A stretch of DNA of 51,354 nt from an uncultured Clostridium sp. (GCA_947653235.1 CANTGH010000007.1:1-51354); one strand, 5' to 3'; counted from the first letter of the stretch, positions 42,880 through 51,341 are shown. A program made the numbers and translations. The notes: generated by a model from the sequence alone, not told the origin.

Positions 42880-44631
42880 ATGGAAACCAGAATTTATCAA
42901 GGTTGTAAAAGATTGTACCAAATTGACAAAGTCAAAGATTTAAAAGAGATGTTGCAAAGAACGCAGAAGTTGTATCAAAATAACGTTGCATTTCGCTTTA
43001 AAACAGAAACGCCAGAAGTGTTTGAGACGAAAACATATGGTGAATATATTGAAGAAATTAATGCTTTGGGTACTGCGCTAATAAGTCTTGGCTTGAAAGA
43101 CAAAAGGATTGCGGTTATTTCGGAAAATCGCTATGAATGGACGATGACGTATTTTGCAACAGTTAATGGAACAGGTGTGATTGTGCCATTAGACCGTTCT
43201 TTGCCAGAAGTTGAAATCATCAATTTGATTGAAGGCTCAAAGGCAGAAGCGATTTTTTATTCAGATAAATACAAAAATGTAATGGAAAAAGTCAGAAAAG
43301 AAAAAATTGGCAATATTCAATTTTTTATTTCGATGGATGCTCAAAACAGTACAGAAGAGGTTTATGCACAAAAAGAATTGGTTCGCATTGGCAAAGATTT
43401 GATGAAAAATGGCTCGAGAACGTTTTTAGATGCGCATATTGATCCTGAGAAAATGTCTATTATGCTATTTACTTCTGGGACAACGGCCAAAAGCAAAGCA
43501 GTTGCCTTGTCTCACAAAAATATTTGTACGAATTTATATGATATTGCTTCTGTTTTTGATGTGAATGAAAAGGACACTATTTTATCATTTTTGCCGTTGC
43601 ATCATACGTATGAGTGTACAGTTGGTTTTTTATATCCAGTTTATGTGGGAGCGACGATTACGTATTGCGAAGGGATTCGCCATATTGCAGATAATATTCG
43701 AGAATATCAGGCGAGTGTTATGATTTCGGTACCAGTTTTGTTTGAGAGTTTGTATAAAAGAGTGATGGAAAGTATCGAGAAAAAAGGCATGACGAAAAAA
43801 GTCCAAACAGGTTTGAAAATCAGCAATTTTTTACGAAAAATAGGAATAGATTGTAGAAGAAAATTATTTGCTGAAATTCATCAATCCTTGGGCGGAAAAT
43901 TGAGATTATTTGTAGCTGGCGCGGCAGCTTTTGATCCTAAAATGGAAAAAGGGTTAAATGATTTGGGAATTGATACTTATCAAGGCTATGGTTTGACGGA
44001 AACTTCACCAGTGATTAGTGCTGAACATAAAACCGTGGTGCGTTATGGTTCGATTGGAAAAGTATTTCCTAGTTTAGAGGCTAGCATTTTTGAGCCAAAT
44101 GAAGAAGGAATTGGGGAAATTATCGTAAGAGGTCAAACGGTTATGGAAGGGTATGTTGGAAATCAAGAAGCAACCGATGAAGTGCTTCAAGATGGTTGGT
44201 TCCATACAGGTGATTTGGGCTATTTTGATAAAGATGAGTTTTTGTTTATTACAGGGCGTAAGAAAAATGTGATTGTTTTGAAAAATGGCAAAAATATTTA
44301 TCCAGAAGAGATTGAAGCGATGATAAACGATATTCCAGGGGTTAAAGAAGCATTTGTGTTTGGTAGACCAGAAAAAGGGGATAAAGTGGATTTGAAATTA
44401 GGAACTAAGGTTGTTTATGATGCTGAAATCATGCAAGAAAGATTTGGGTTGACTGACCCACAAGAAATTCAAAGTAAAATTTGGAAAGCGATTAAGGAAA
44501 TCAATAAAAAAATGCCAACGTATAAATATATTAAAGAATTGATTGTGACAGAGGAAGAATTTATTAAAACCACAACGCAGAAAATCAAGCGTTTTGAGGA
44601 ATTAAAAAAATTGGGAATAGAAATGGAATAA
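42880..44631 (+). CDS. AMP-forming long-chain acyl-CoA synthetase-like enzyme
   Basis: 583 residues, ANL superfamily. P-loop LFTSGTTAKSKAVALSHKN near residue 195, GYGLTETSPV near 368, GWFHTGDLGYFD near 437, ITGRKKNVIVLKNGKNIYPEEIE near 458. The C-terminal Lys (TTQKIKRFEELK) completes the adenylation site. Activates fatty acids for lipid synthesis or uptake. Confidence 0.92.
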   Translation: METRIYQGCKRLYQIDKVKDLKEMLQRTQKLYQNNVAFRFKTETPEVFETKTYGEYIEEINALGTALISLGLKDKRIAVISENRYEWTMTYFATVNGTGVIVPLDRSLPEVEIINLIEGSKAEAIFYSDKYKNVMEKVRKEKIGNIQFFISMDAQNSTEEVYAQKELVRIGKDLMKNGSRTFLDAHIDPEKMSIMLFTSGTTAKSKAVALSHKNICTNLYDIASVFDVNEKDTILSFLPLHHTYECTVGFLYPVYVGATITYCEGIRHIADNIREYQASVMISVPVLFESLYKRVMESIEKKGMTKKVQTGLKISNFLRKIGIDCRRKLFAEIHQSLGGKLRLFVAGAAAFDPKMEKGLNDLGIDTYQGYGLTETSPVISAEHKTVVRYGSIGKVFPSLEASIFEPNEEGIGEIIVRGQTVMEGYVGNQEATDEVLQDGWFHTGDLGYFDKDEFLFITGRKKNVIVLKNGKNIYPEEIEAMINDIPGVKEAFVFGRPEKGDKVDLKLGTKVVYDAEIMQERFGLTDPQEIQSKIWKAIKEINKKMPTYKYIKELIVTEEEFIKTTTQKIKRFEELKKLGIEME

Positions 44632-44714
44632 CTTTTTAAAAATAAATATTACAATAAGATTACAAAAAAATACAAAATGTTACAAAAATGTAATATAAAA
44701 AATAAAAAAATTAC

Positions 44715-44743
44715 TTGTATTTTTTTCATAAAGACGATATAAT
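44715..44743 (+). promoter_or_regulatory. sigma-A-type promoter
   Basis: TTGTAT and TATAAT with 17-bp spacing. The preceding 60 bases hold three near-repeats of TACAAAAAT type. Confidence 0.55.
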
Positions 44744-44805
44744 AACTATAGTTATAAAAATGTGTGATAAAAGACACAAATTAAAACTAAGGAGGTAAGT
44801 TTACA

Positions 44806-45714
44806 ATGTCATTTTTTCAAAAAGCCGGCATAGTAAACGTGAAAATGGTAATCACGGAAGAGAAAATTTTATGTAACATAGATAAAATTCAAAAATTAAT
44901 TAATCCAAATGCGAAAAAACAAATTGTGCAATTAGAAGAAGATGCTTATTTCAGAGATTTAGTAGAATCCGTAAAAACATATTTAATGGAATATCCAAAG
45001 AAAAAGAATTTTCCAACTGAAGTTTATCAAGCAGCCTATGATTTAGTAGAATATGCAACCAATCAATTTGAAGAAAATACCAAAAAAGTCGAGGATTTAA
45101 TTAGGCAAAGAGAAAAAAATATTAAACTTGCCAATGTGTTAAACGATGTTTTACAAGCGGTCAAATCAAATCCTAAAAATGCAAAAGAAATTATTAAAAA
45201 AGTGAAAAAGAAATATACAGAAGATGTTGTAGAAGCTTTAAAAATCATTAGCACAACCGAAGAAAATTCAGAAGAATTTACAAATGCAGAACAATTAATC
45301 CTTGCTAAAATTGGAAATTTAGAATCCAATATGTTTATTGAAATTGATATGGAAAGAATCGAAGATCGTTCCAAAGCATTAAGTTACATAGGAATTGAAA
45401 TTGCAGAAGCCTTAAAATATATTCCAGCACCGCTTATAGCAGAAGACAATACGATAACTTCTGAAACACAAACAATTTCACAAGAAGAAGTTACTACACC
45501 AAGCACAGAATTATTACAAGATGTTATGATAGAAAAAAATTCAGAAAGCGTATTAGATATCGCTGATTCATTCTTTGAAGAAACAAGATTTGAAACCAAA
45601 CCAACTTTTTGGCAAAGATTAAAGAACAGCAAATTGATTCGCACATTAAAATTTATTTTACAAATAAAAGTTGTATTGGATTATCCAGCCTTGCCAGAGG
45701 GTAGAGGAGAATAA
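44806..45714 (+). CDS. unknown helical protein
   Basis: 302 residues, strong AAGGAGG site. No signal peptide. Helical and charged through residue 190, then an acidic Thr/Ser/Glu-rich linker (about 205-255) and a basic amphipathic C-terminal helix (FWQRLKNSKLIRTLKFILQIKVVL) that could bind membrane or nucleic acid. No family recognised. Confidence 0.6.
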   Translation: MSFFQKAGIVNVKMVITEEKILCNIDKIQKLINPNAKKQIVQLEEDAYFRDLVESVKTYLMEYPKKKNFPTEVYQAAYDLVEYATNQFEENTKKVEDLIRQREKNIKLANVLNDVLQAVKSNPKNAKEIIKKVKKKYTEDVVEALKIISTTEENSEEFTNAEQLILAKIGNLESNMFIEIDMERIEDRSKALSYIGIEIAEALKYIPAPLIAEDNTITSETQTISQEEVTTPSTELLQDVMIEKNSESVLDIADSFFEETRFETKPTFWQRLKNSKLIRTLKFILQIKVVLDYPALPEGRGE

Positions 45715-45768
45715 CCAATCGAATGAATAAAAATATGAAGACAAAAGTCTAAGAATATGTAAGAAAAA

Positions 45769-45803
45769 ATGAACTATTAAGAAATCCTTAATAGTTCATT
45801 TTT
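45769..45803. terminator. bidirectional terminator
   Basis: GAACTATTAAG and CTTAATAGTTC arms with A and T tracts on the two sides. Confidence 0.85.
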
Positions 45804-45897
45804 GAAAGTAAATTCGATAGAAATTGCAAATTTCCTTGAAAAAAAAGTCGCAATATGATATAAAATAGATAATGAAAAAAGAAATGGGGGATAAAAT

Positions 45898-46566
45898 ATG
45901 AAAATTATAAAACCATGGGTAGAATTAGCAGAAATTGACGGTATAAAAATTATGAAGAGTTTAGAAAGAGCAGCCAAACATTGTTATCGTACAGAAGGAA
46001 ATATTAAAGAAAATAGTTACGATCACTTTTTACGAAACTGTATCAATCGAGGACATGAATCTGTTTTAGAGCATGAAAAAGTAACCGTTCGAATTTGTTG
46101 TGATGTAGGAGCGTATAAAGATATTACACGTCATCGTTTGGCTTCTTTTTCAATTGAAAGTACAAGGTATTGTAATTATAGTAAAGATAAATTTGACAAC
46201 CAGATTTCTTTTATTGAACCATGCAATATTGATGATAAAGCACTCTATGAGGCTTGGAAAACTTGTATGGAAACGATTGAAACAACCTATCATACAATGT
46301 CCAAACAAGGTGCAACACCAGATCAATTAAGAATTTTATTACCACATAGTACAGCTGCTGAATTAACTATGACAGCCAATATTCGAGAGTGGAGGCACAT
46401 TTTTTCGCTAAGAGCGGATAAACATGCCCATCCCTCCATTCAACAATTTATGATTCCATTATTGTTATATTTCAAACAACAAATGCCAGCATTATTTGAC
46501 GAAATAGATTATAATGAAGCATTTGAACGTCAAAAATATGCCGAAATAAAAATCATAAAAAATTAG
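45898..46566 (+). CDS. thyX: flavin-dependent thymidylate synthase
   Basis: 222 residues. The ThyX motif RHR-x7-S-x-R is present as RHRLASFSIESTR near residue 80, and LPHSTAAELTMTANIREWRHIFSLR near residues 150-175 is diagnostic. Makes dTMP with FAD and methylene-tetrahydrofolate. Confidence 0.96.
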   Translation: MKIIKPWVELAEIDGIKIMKSLERAAKHCYRTEGNIKENSYDHFLRNCINRGHESVLEHEKVTVRICCDVGAYKDITRHRLASFSIESTRYCNYSKDKFDNQISFIEPCNIDDKALYEAWKTCMETIETTYHTMSKQGATPDQLRILLPHSTAAELTMTANIREWRHIFSLRADKHAHPSIQQFMIPLLLYFKQQMPALFDEIDYNEAFERQKYAEIKIIKN

Positions 46567-46573
46567 TCTGGTA

Positions 46574-46748
46574 TCAAATAATATAAAATACGATAATAAT
46601 CGTAGTAGGGAAAATAAGTCCGGAGAACAGCTAACAAACAAGTTATAATTCCTCCTGGCTTATTTTGTTTTTCTTTGATTTCATAGAAACCATAATAAAA
46701 CGTTTTTAAGAAACAGAGTAATAATAAAATTAAAGCTAAATAAGGCAT
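46574..46748 (-). CDS. small two-helix protein of the ger operon, +1 frameshift at CGG
   Basis: Starts at 46748 (AGGAGGAG site) 14 bp after gerC. The zero frame gives 61 residues ending in a polar, Tyr-rich tail. With a +1 shift at CGG (46622-46620) the protein is 57 residues with two clean transmembrane helices: LALILLLLCFLKTFYYG and IITCLLAVL-GLIFPTTIIIV. This matches the small two-helix D-type subunit encoded in many Bacillus germinant-receptor operons. The shifted reading is inferred from hydrophobicity, as homology cannot be checked. Confidence 0.65.
46620..46622 (-). other. +1 frameshift site: CTC CGG A (ger small protein)
   Basis: On the minus strand, in-frame CGG as codon 43. Reading GGA gives LLAVL-G-LIFPTT and completes a hydrophobic helix. 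Confidence 0.65.
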
Positions 46749-46761
46749 AATCTCCTCCTAA

Positions 46762-47898
46762 TTATTCTTTATTATAAAGATGACTTGAGATAATTTTTGT
46801 ATCGACTCTTACTTTAAAATAGGAATCTTTAAAAATTTCATTCCAATGAACTTTATTATATTGATCTAAAGTCAAATATTTGGAAGCTAACATTCCACTA
46901 AAACCAGTAATATCGGAATTATATTCTTTTGAAATGGTATATAGATATTCTTTTATCAAACTTTCTAAATAGTGATTAGCAGCCTCTTCAACTTTTTTTA
47001 TATTTTCAGGAATGGTATAATCAAATTCTTCTCCAGAACTATTAATGCTACCATCAATCGAAAGGTCGATTGTGATGTAAGGCGTGCCATTTACTAATTC
47101 TACATTAATGATTGGTTTGCCACATCTTTTTAGATTTAAGTCGATTAGGTCATTGCCATGAAAAGGACTTTCTACACTAATCATACTAGAGTCGATTTCA
47201 TTGGTTATCATTAGGTGAGCCATTGTTTGGAGCGGACAAAGTGTTCCAACCATAATATCATCCTTAAAAACCGCAGCTCCAGCGTTTTGAATAGCATCTT
47301 CATTGACAACCGTATAAATGGCAACAGCTTGTGTTTGTTCTGTGTTGATTGCTGAGAAGAATTTACTAAAAACAGAATCTACCGTATAGCCTGTATAATC
47401 AACAGATTGTAAAATATATTCATATAAACGAGAGGAAAAACTTTCCCCAGAGTTAGAAACTTTATCTAAAACATCATAAGCTTTTTCAGAGCTAACAAGC
47501 AAATTACAATTTGGTCTAATTTCTGTATCATTTCCAAAAATATTAATATATTTTTTTACACCTTCGCGTGCAACTTCTTCAGAAAAGACGATAGCAGAAC
47601 AGTGCGATAAATTTATTTTTTTATTCAAATAATTATTTAAAATATTAATACCAGCTTCAATGGATTCGCATTTTACAGTGTAAATTTTATATTCGTCTGA
47701 TTGAGAAGTCGCAGCATCCGAACCAGATGACGACTTACCAATTTGTATACTAAGCGAAATTAAATTATTTTCAGCCTTATCGATAGCAATGGCAACAATA
47801 TAATAAAAATCTTCTAAGCCAGTTGAATCGTAGCAACCAGTTAAAGTAAATAATAGAAGAAGAAAAAGGAGAGTAAAAGAAATATATTTTTTAATCAT
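46762..47898 (-). CDS. gerC: spore germinant receptor C-subunit lipoprotein
   Basis: 378 residues. Lipoprotein signal with lipobox LTGC near residue 21, then GerAC-type domains (GLEDFYYIVAIAIDKAENN, NPN-like NLLVSSEKAYDVL and the C-terminal KEYNSDITGFSGMLASKYLTLDQYNKVHWNEIFKDSYFKVRVDTKI). Overlaps the gerB stop by 4 bp. The operon is probably expressed in the forespore. Confidence 0.9.
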   Translation of the reverse strand: MIKKYISFTLLFLLLLFTLTGCYDSTGLEDFYYIVAIAIDKAENNLISLSIQIGKSSSGSDAATSQSDEYKIYTVKCESIEAGINILNNYLNKKINLSHCSAIVFSEEVAREGVKKYINIFGNDTEIRPNCNLLVSSEKAYDVLDKVSNSGESFSSRLYEYILQSVDYTGYTVDSVFSKFFSAINTEQTQAVAIYTVVNEDAIQNAGAAVFKDDIMVGTLCPLQTMAHLMITNEIDSSMISVESPFHGNDLIDLNLKRCGKPIINVELVNGTPYITIDLSIDGSINSSGEEFDYTIPENIKKVEEAANHYLESLIKEYLYTISKEYNSDITGFSGMLASKYLTLDQYNKVHWNEIFKDSYFKVRVDTKIISSHLYNKE

Positions 47899-49001
47899 TT
47901 ATTTTTTGATAGTCCTTTCTTAAATTTAAATTTCAAATTTGCTAAAATCATAAGGATAAAACACCAAATAAAAATAAAGCCTATAATCAAATAACGATAG
48001 ATGACATTTTCCATAAAGCGACTAACTGCAATGTTGAAAGGAAGCAAACAAAGTCCAAAAAAGATGCTTGTTGTTGACAGTGTTAAAATCCTTTCATCAC
48101 TGATATTTGTCAATTTTTTTATGGTTCGATTAATCATAAAAATGATAATACTTAAATAACACAAAATCGAAATCAGCCATAGTAAGATAAATAGTGCATC
48201 TAATCGCTGTAAAAAGTCACCTAAAGTAATTTTTCTAGATAGTAAATACAAGGAATTAAGTGGTTCTGTGTCATTCGTAATCGGAAAAATAGTTAATATA
48301 GACACTACAGTCAAAAATAATAATAACCAAGAAACAAGATAGGATATGGTTGTTATTTTTTTAAAATTGAAGCTATCTTTTAAAAGAGGCATCAAAAAAT
48401 AGTAATAAGTGACAATATATAAAGCAAATGTATTTAATAAACCATTAATAAAAGTGGTCTGAAAAGAATAACCAAAAAAAGGTGAAAATTTATCAAAGGA
48501 AAATTCGTCATAAACTGCAAACAAAGCAACTAAAATACTAATTAAAGTAAAAGGAACGACCAAGCAAATTGTACGTATAATTGCTTTGAAACCAACAAAA
48601 TTAGCCACAACAATTCCAATCATAAAAAATAGCAATATAAAAATGAGAGGACTATTTCTAAAATAAATCGTTTTTATCATATTCGCAAAATCTGTTAAAG
48701 TAATATAGGATACCAAAAAGAAAAAAGCAATAAAAGCAACTCCCATAATGACTTTAAAAACTTTTCCTCCTAAAAATTCAGAAATATCAATAATATCGGA
48801 ATTCGGAAATTTCTGAAAAAGGTAATTCAAACAAAGCACAAAAATTAATCCAATTACGCCAATATAAATTAAATTAATAACGCCTCCCGTTCCGACTAAA
48901 TCGATTACATAATAAGGAACATTTAATATTAATTTATTTACCATAACAATCAAAATCAGACAAATGGCTTCGTATTTTTGCATTTTATAATTATTTAACA
49001 T
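47895..49001 (-). CDS. gerB: spore germinant receptor B-subunit
   Basis: 368 residues with about 10 transmembrane helices, APC-transporter-like fold of the GerAB family. Binding of germinants is placed in this subunit in known receptors. Starts 11 bp inside the gerA 3' end. Confidence 0.9.
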   Translation of the reverse strand: MLNNYKMQKYEAICLILIVMVNKLILNVPYYVIDLVGTGGVINLIYIGVIGLIFVLCLNYLFQKFPNSDIIDISEFLGGKVFKVIMGVAFIAFFFLVSYITLTDFANMIKTIYFRNSPLIFILLFFMIGIVVANFVGFKAIIRTICLVVPFTLISILVALFAVYDEFSFDKFSPFFGYSFQTTFINGLLNTFALYIVTYYYFLMPLLKDSFNFKKITTISYLVSWLLLFLTVVSILTIFPITNDTEPLNSLYLLSRKITLGDFLQRLDALFILLWLISILCYLSIIIFMINRTIKKLTNISDERILTLSTTSIFFGLCLLPFNIAVSRFMENVIYRYLIIGFIFIWCFILMILANLKFKFKKGLSKNK

Positions 49002-50664
49002 TTTTTCTCCACTCCATACTAATTTTTTTAGCCGCTTCTGGGCGTTTTGTGTTCAAAAATTGATTGCGTCGTTCACGTTTCCAAACAGGTTTGATAAGGT
49101 ATCCATTATTATTGTTTAAGTCTTCAAAAGGAATGTAAGGTGCAAAATAAGGAACACCAAAAGAACTTAAACTAGTAAGAAGAATAAAATGAATGAAAAA
49201 TCCCAATGCAATTCCTATAAAACCTGCCAAAAATCCTAAAATAATATAAGCAAATCGATAAATTCGGATGGATGTTGTAAGCGAAAAATCAGGAATTGTA
49301 AATCCGCAAATTCCTGTGAAAGCAACCACAATAATTAAAATGGGACTAACAATACTTGCTGAAACAGCTGCATCTCCTAAAATCAAAGCACCAATAATTC
49401 CAATCGTAGTACTAAACGAAGAAGAAACACGAAGTCCTGCTTCACGGATTAATTCAAATGAAATTTCCATAACCAAAATTTCAAAAATAACAGGAAAAGG
49501 AATGGCTTCACGTGCATTTGCTATTGCAAACAAGAGCTCTGAAGGAATTAATTCCTGATGATAATTCGTGATTGCTACATATAATCCAGGCAAAAAAACA
49601 GAGAAAAATAAAGCAATTCCACGAATAAATCGTAAAAAATTAGCAAAATGGTAGTTCAAATTTCGATCTTCTGCAGTTGATAAAAAGTCAATAAAAATAG
49701 CAGGAACCACTAACACAAAAGGCGTACCATTTACAATAATGGCAACACGTCCATTCAACAAATAGGTACTAACACGGTCTGGTCTTTCTGTTGCAATTGT
49801 TTGAGGAAAACAACTTCTAGGATTATCTTTGATAAATTGCTCCAACTGACCAGAAGATAATAAATAATCAATGTTTAGATTATTAATTCGATATTTAGTT
49901 TCTGCTACTAAATCATCATTGGCAATATTTTCAACATAACAAACAGCAACTTTTGTTTTACTAATTTTTCCAACTTCAACCTCTTCAATAACCAAATGTT
50001 CATTATTAACAATTTTTCGTAACATAGAAGTATTAATTCTTAAATTTTCAACAAAACCTTCTTGCGGACCACGTACAATGCTTTCTGTTAGTGGTTCCGA
50101 AACACTTCTTCCTTGAAAACCTTTTGTTTCCACACAAAAAGCAGTGCCAATTGTATCGACAAAAAGGGCACAAAAACCAGCATTTACTTTACTAATAATG
50201 TTTTCAAATTCGGTTTCCTTAGAAATACTATTATGTGGAATGAGTCCATTAAAAATAAAGTTTTCCAAATTGATTTTTGGTGCTCTCGCATTTTGAGCAG
50301 CTAATCGATTAAATTTATTTTGTTGCTCTTGCATTGTAATTGAGTTTTTTAGAAGAAGGGGTTGAAGCACCGAATCGGTAATCGTTTTTTCATCCACCAT
50401 GCCATCAATGTATAAAAGAGCAGCTAATATTTTTTTATTTTGAATGGGTAAGGCAAATTTACGAATTTTAATATCACTATTGATGAGTAGATTATATTTT
50501 GTTTTCAAATACTCAATATTAACCGAAAGTGTAGGAAAAAGTTTTTGTTTTTTAGATTCTTCTGTTATTTGCGGTAAATTATTAGCAGCATTTGGTAGAA
50601 TAAATTCGTATTCTTCTTGCTCTTTATAGCCAAATAAATTTTTAAAAAGATTTTTAATATTCAT
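48991..50664 (-). CDS. gerA: spore germinant receptor A-subunit
   Basis: About 557 residues from ATG 50664 (GGAGAAATT site); an upstream in-frame start exists but lacks a ribosome binding site. N-terminal soluble domain, then about five transmembrane helices, with the conserved VRGPQEGFVENLRINTSMLR near residue 150 and ATERPDRVSTYLLNGRVAIIVNGTPFVLVVPAIF. First gene of a gerA-gerB-gerC-small protein operon. Confidence 0.93.
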   Translation of the reverse strand: MNIKNLFKNLFGYKEQEEYEFILPNAANNLPQITEESKKQKLFPTLSVNIEYLKTKYNLLINSDIKIRKFALPIQNKKILAALLYIDGMVDEKTITDSVLQPLLLKNSITMQEQQNKFNRLAAQNARAPKINLENFIFNGLIPHNSISKETEFENIISKVNAGFCALFVDTIGTAFCVETKGFQGRSVSEPLTESIVRGPQEGFVENLRINTSMLRKIVNNEHLVIEEVEVGKISKTKVAVCYVENIANDDLVAETKYRINNLNIDYLLSSGQLEQFIKDNPRSCFPQTIATERPDRVSTYLLNGRVAIIVNGTPFVLVVPAIFIDFLSTAEDRNLNYHFANFLRFIRGIALFFSVFLPGLYVAITNYHQELIPSELLFAIANAREAIPFPVIFEILVMEISFELIREAGLRVSSSFSTTIGIIGALILGDAAVSASIVSPILIIVVAFTGICGFTIPDFSLTTSIRIYRFAYIILGFLAGFIGIALGFFIHFILLTSLSSFGVPYFAPYIPFEDLNNNNGYLIKPVWKRERRNQFLNTKRPEAAKKISMEWRKNVK

Positions 50665-50691
50665 AATTTCTCCATTAATTAATTTTTTTGA

Positions 50692-50720
50692 TAGTATTTG
50701 TAAAAATAACAAAAATATAC
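50692..50720 (-). promoter_or_regulatory. possible sigma-G/F-type promoter of the ger operon
   Basis: On the minus strand GTATA and, 17 bp later, AATACTA resemble the forespore sigma-G pattern (GHATR and CATWMTA-like). Position, about 30 bp before gerA, and gene function fit. Confidence 0.45.
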
Positions 50721-50731
50721 AAAAGAATAAA

Positions 50732-50760
50732 TTGACTTTTTATGTAAAATCTGGTATAAT
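50732..50760 (+). promoter_or_regulatory. shared cassette promoter, copy E
   Basis: TTGACT, spacer with TTTTATGTAAAAT, TGG and TATAAT. Drives the orphan gene at 50836. Confidence 0.85.
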
Positions 50761-50835
50761 TTTCTATATAAATTTACTTAGCAAAGATTTTCTCAAAAAG
50801 TTTAAGTATATCAAGATGAAAAAGGAGTGTTGCAA

Positions 50836-51252
50836 ATGGAAAGAAAAAAAGCACAAGAGTTTTTATTTCAACAACTTGAACAACAATTCCCAAGTGAAGA
50901 ATGTTGTCGGTTTGCTACTACAAAAGGAATTGAAAGAAGTTTATTAACTTCAGTTGACTTTAAACCAATACGAGATTTTTTAGAGATGGAAACGTTAGGA
51001 CTTACCACTGAAAATATCCCATCTCATCTATGGCCAGAGTTGATTTTATGGGCAATTTTATTGACCGAGCGCTCAGATGGCTGTGAAATCGCATATTGGG
51101 ATACGCAAATCTGGAATTTAGATCATCCAGAAACAGATAACATTTTGAAAAAGATAAAAAAATGCTTAAAACATCCCAAGGAAGAAATTGGTCACATGGA
51201 AATTCAAGACTTTTTGACATATGTAAAAAAGTCAGAAAATACGGTCCGATAA
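50836..51252 (+). CDS. orphan 138-residue protein, cassette gene with sense CGG
   Basis: 138 residues from ATG 50836, 9 bp after AAAGGAG. No membrane segment or recognised domain; charged, Trp-rich middle (HLWPELILWAILL, YWDTQIWNLDHPE). CGG at 50908 is codon 25; a +1 shift would terminate within about 15 codons, so CGG is sense. Own promoter (E) and terminator. Function unknown. Confidence 0.6.
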   Translation: MERKKAQEFLFQQLEQQFPSEECCRFATTKGIERSLLTSVDFKPIRDFLEMETLGLTTENIPSHLWPELILWAILLTERSDGCEIAYWDTQIWNLDHPETDNILKKIKKCLKHPKEEIGHMEIQDFLTYVKKSENTVR

Positions 51253-51266
51253 GGGAAGAGAACGAA

Positions 51267-51304
51267 AAAATGCCAAACATCGAAATTTTAATGTTTGGCA
51301 TTTT
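51267..51304 (+). terminator. intrinsic terminator
   Basis: AAATGCCAAACAT and ATGTTTGGCATTT perfect arms followed by T residues; closes the last cassette. Confidence 0.85.
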
Positions 51305-51320
51305 ATTAACTTTAGAGAAA

Positions 51321-51341
51321 ACCCCCAGTTATACTGGGGGA
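51321..51341. repeat. CCAG-TTATA-CTGG hairpin at the window end
   Basis: CCCCCAG and CTGGGGG arms around TTATA. The core is identical to that in the terminator at 31856-31892. The gene it serves is outside the window. Confidence 0.5.

Noticed and set aside
44640..44715. Short TACAAAAATG-type repeats before the 44806 gene as an array
   Set aside because: They are imperfect A/T-rich runs of differing length and spacing and show no CRISPR-like or iteron regularity.
4033..46748. Random sequencing or assembly errors as the cause of the 12 frame breaks
   Set aside because: All are an extra C directly before a GGN codon, always at codon phase zero and on both strands. The flanking sequences share no methylation-like motif beyond GG, and many other TGGA and AGGA words in the same genes are unaffected. 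Still, only independent reads can exclude it.
4033..46748. Simple reassignment of CGG to another amino acid (Trp, Gln or Gly)
   Set aside because: A triplet reassignment would not restore the reading frame. The downstream sequences are in the +1 frame at every site, so a base must be skipped or four bases read.
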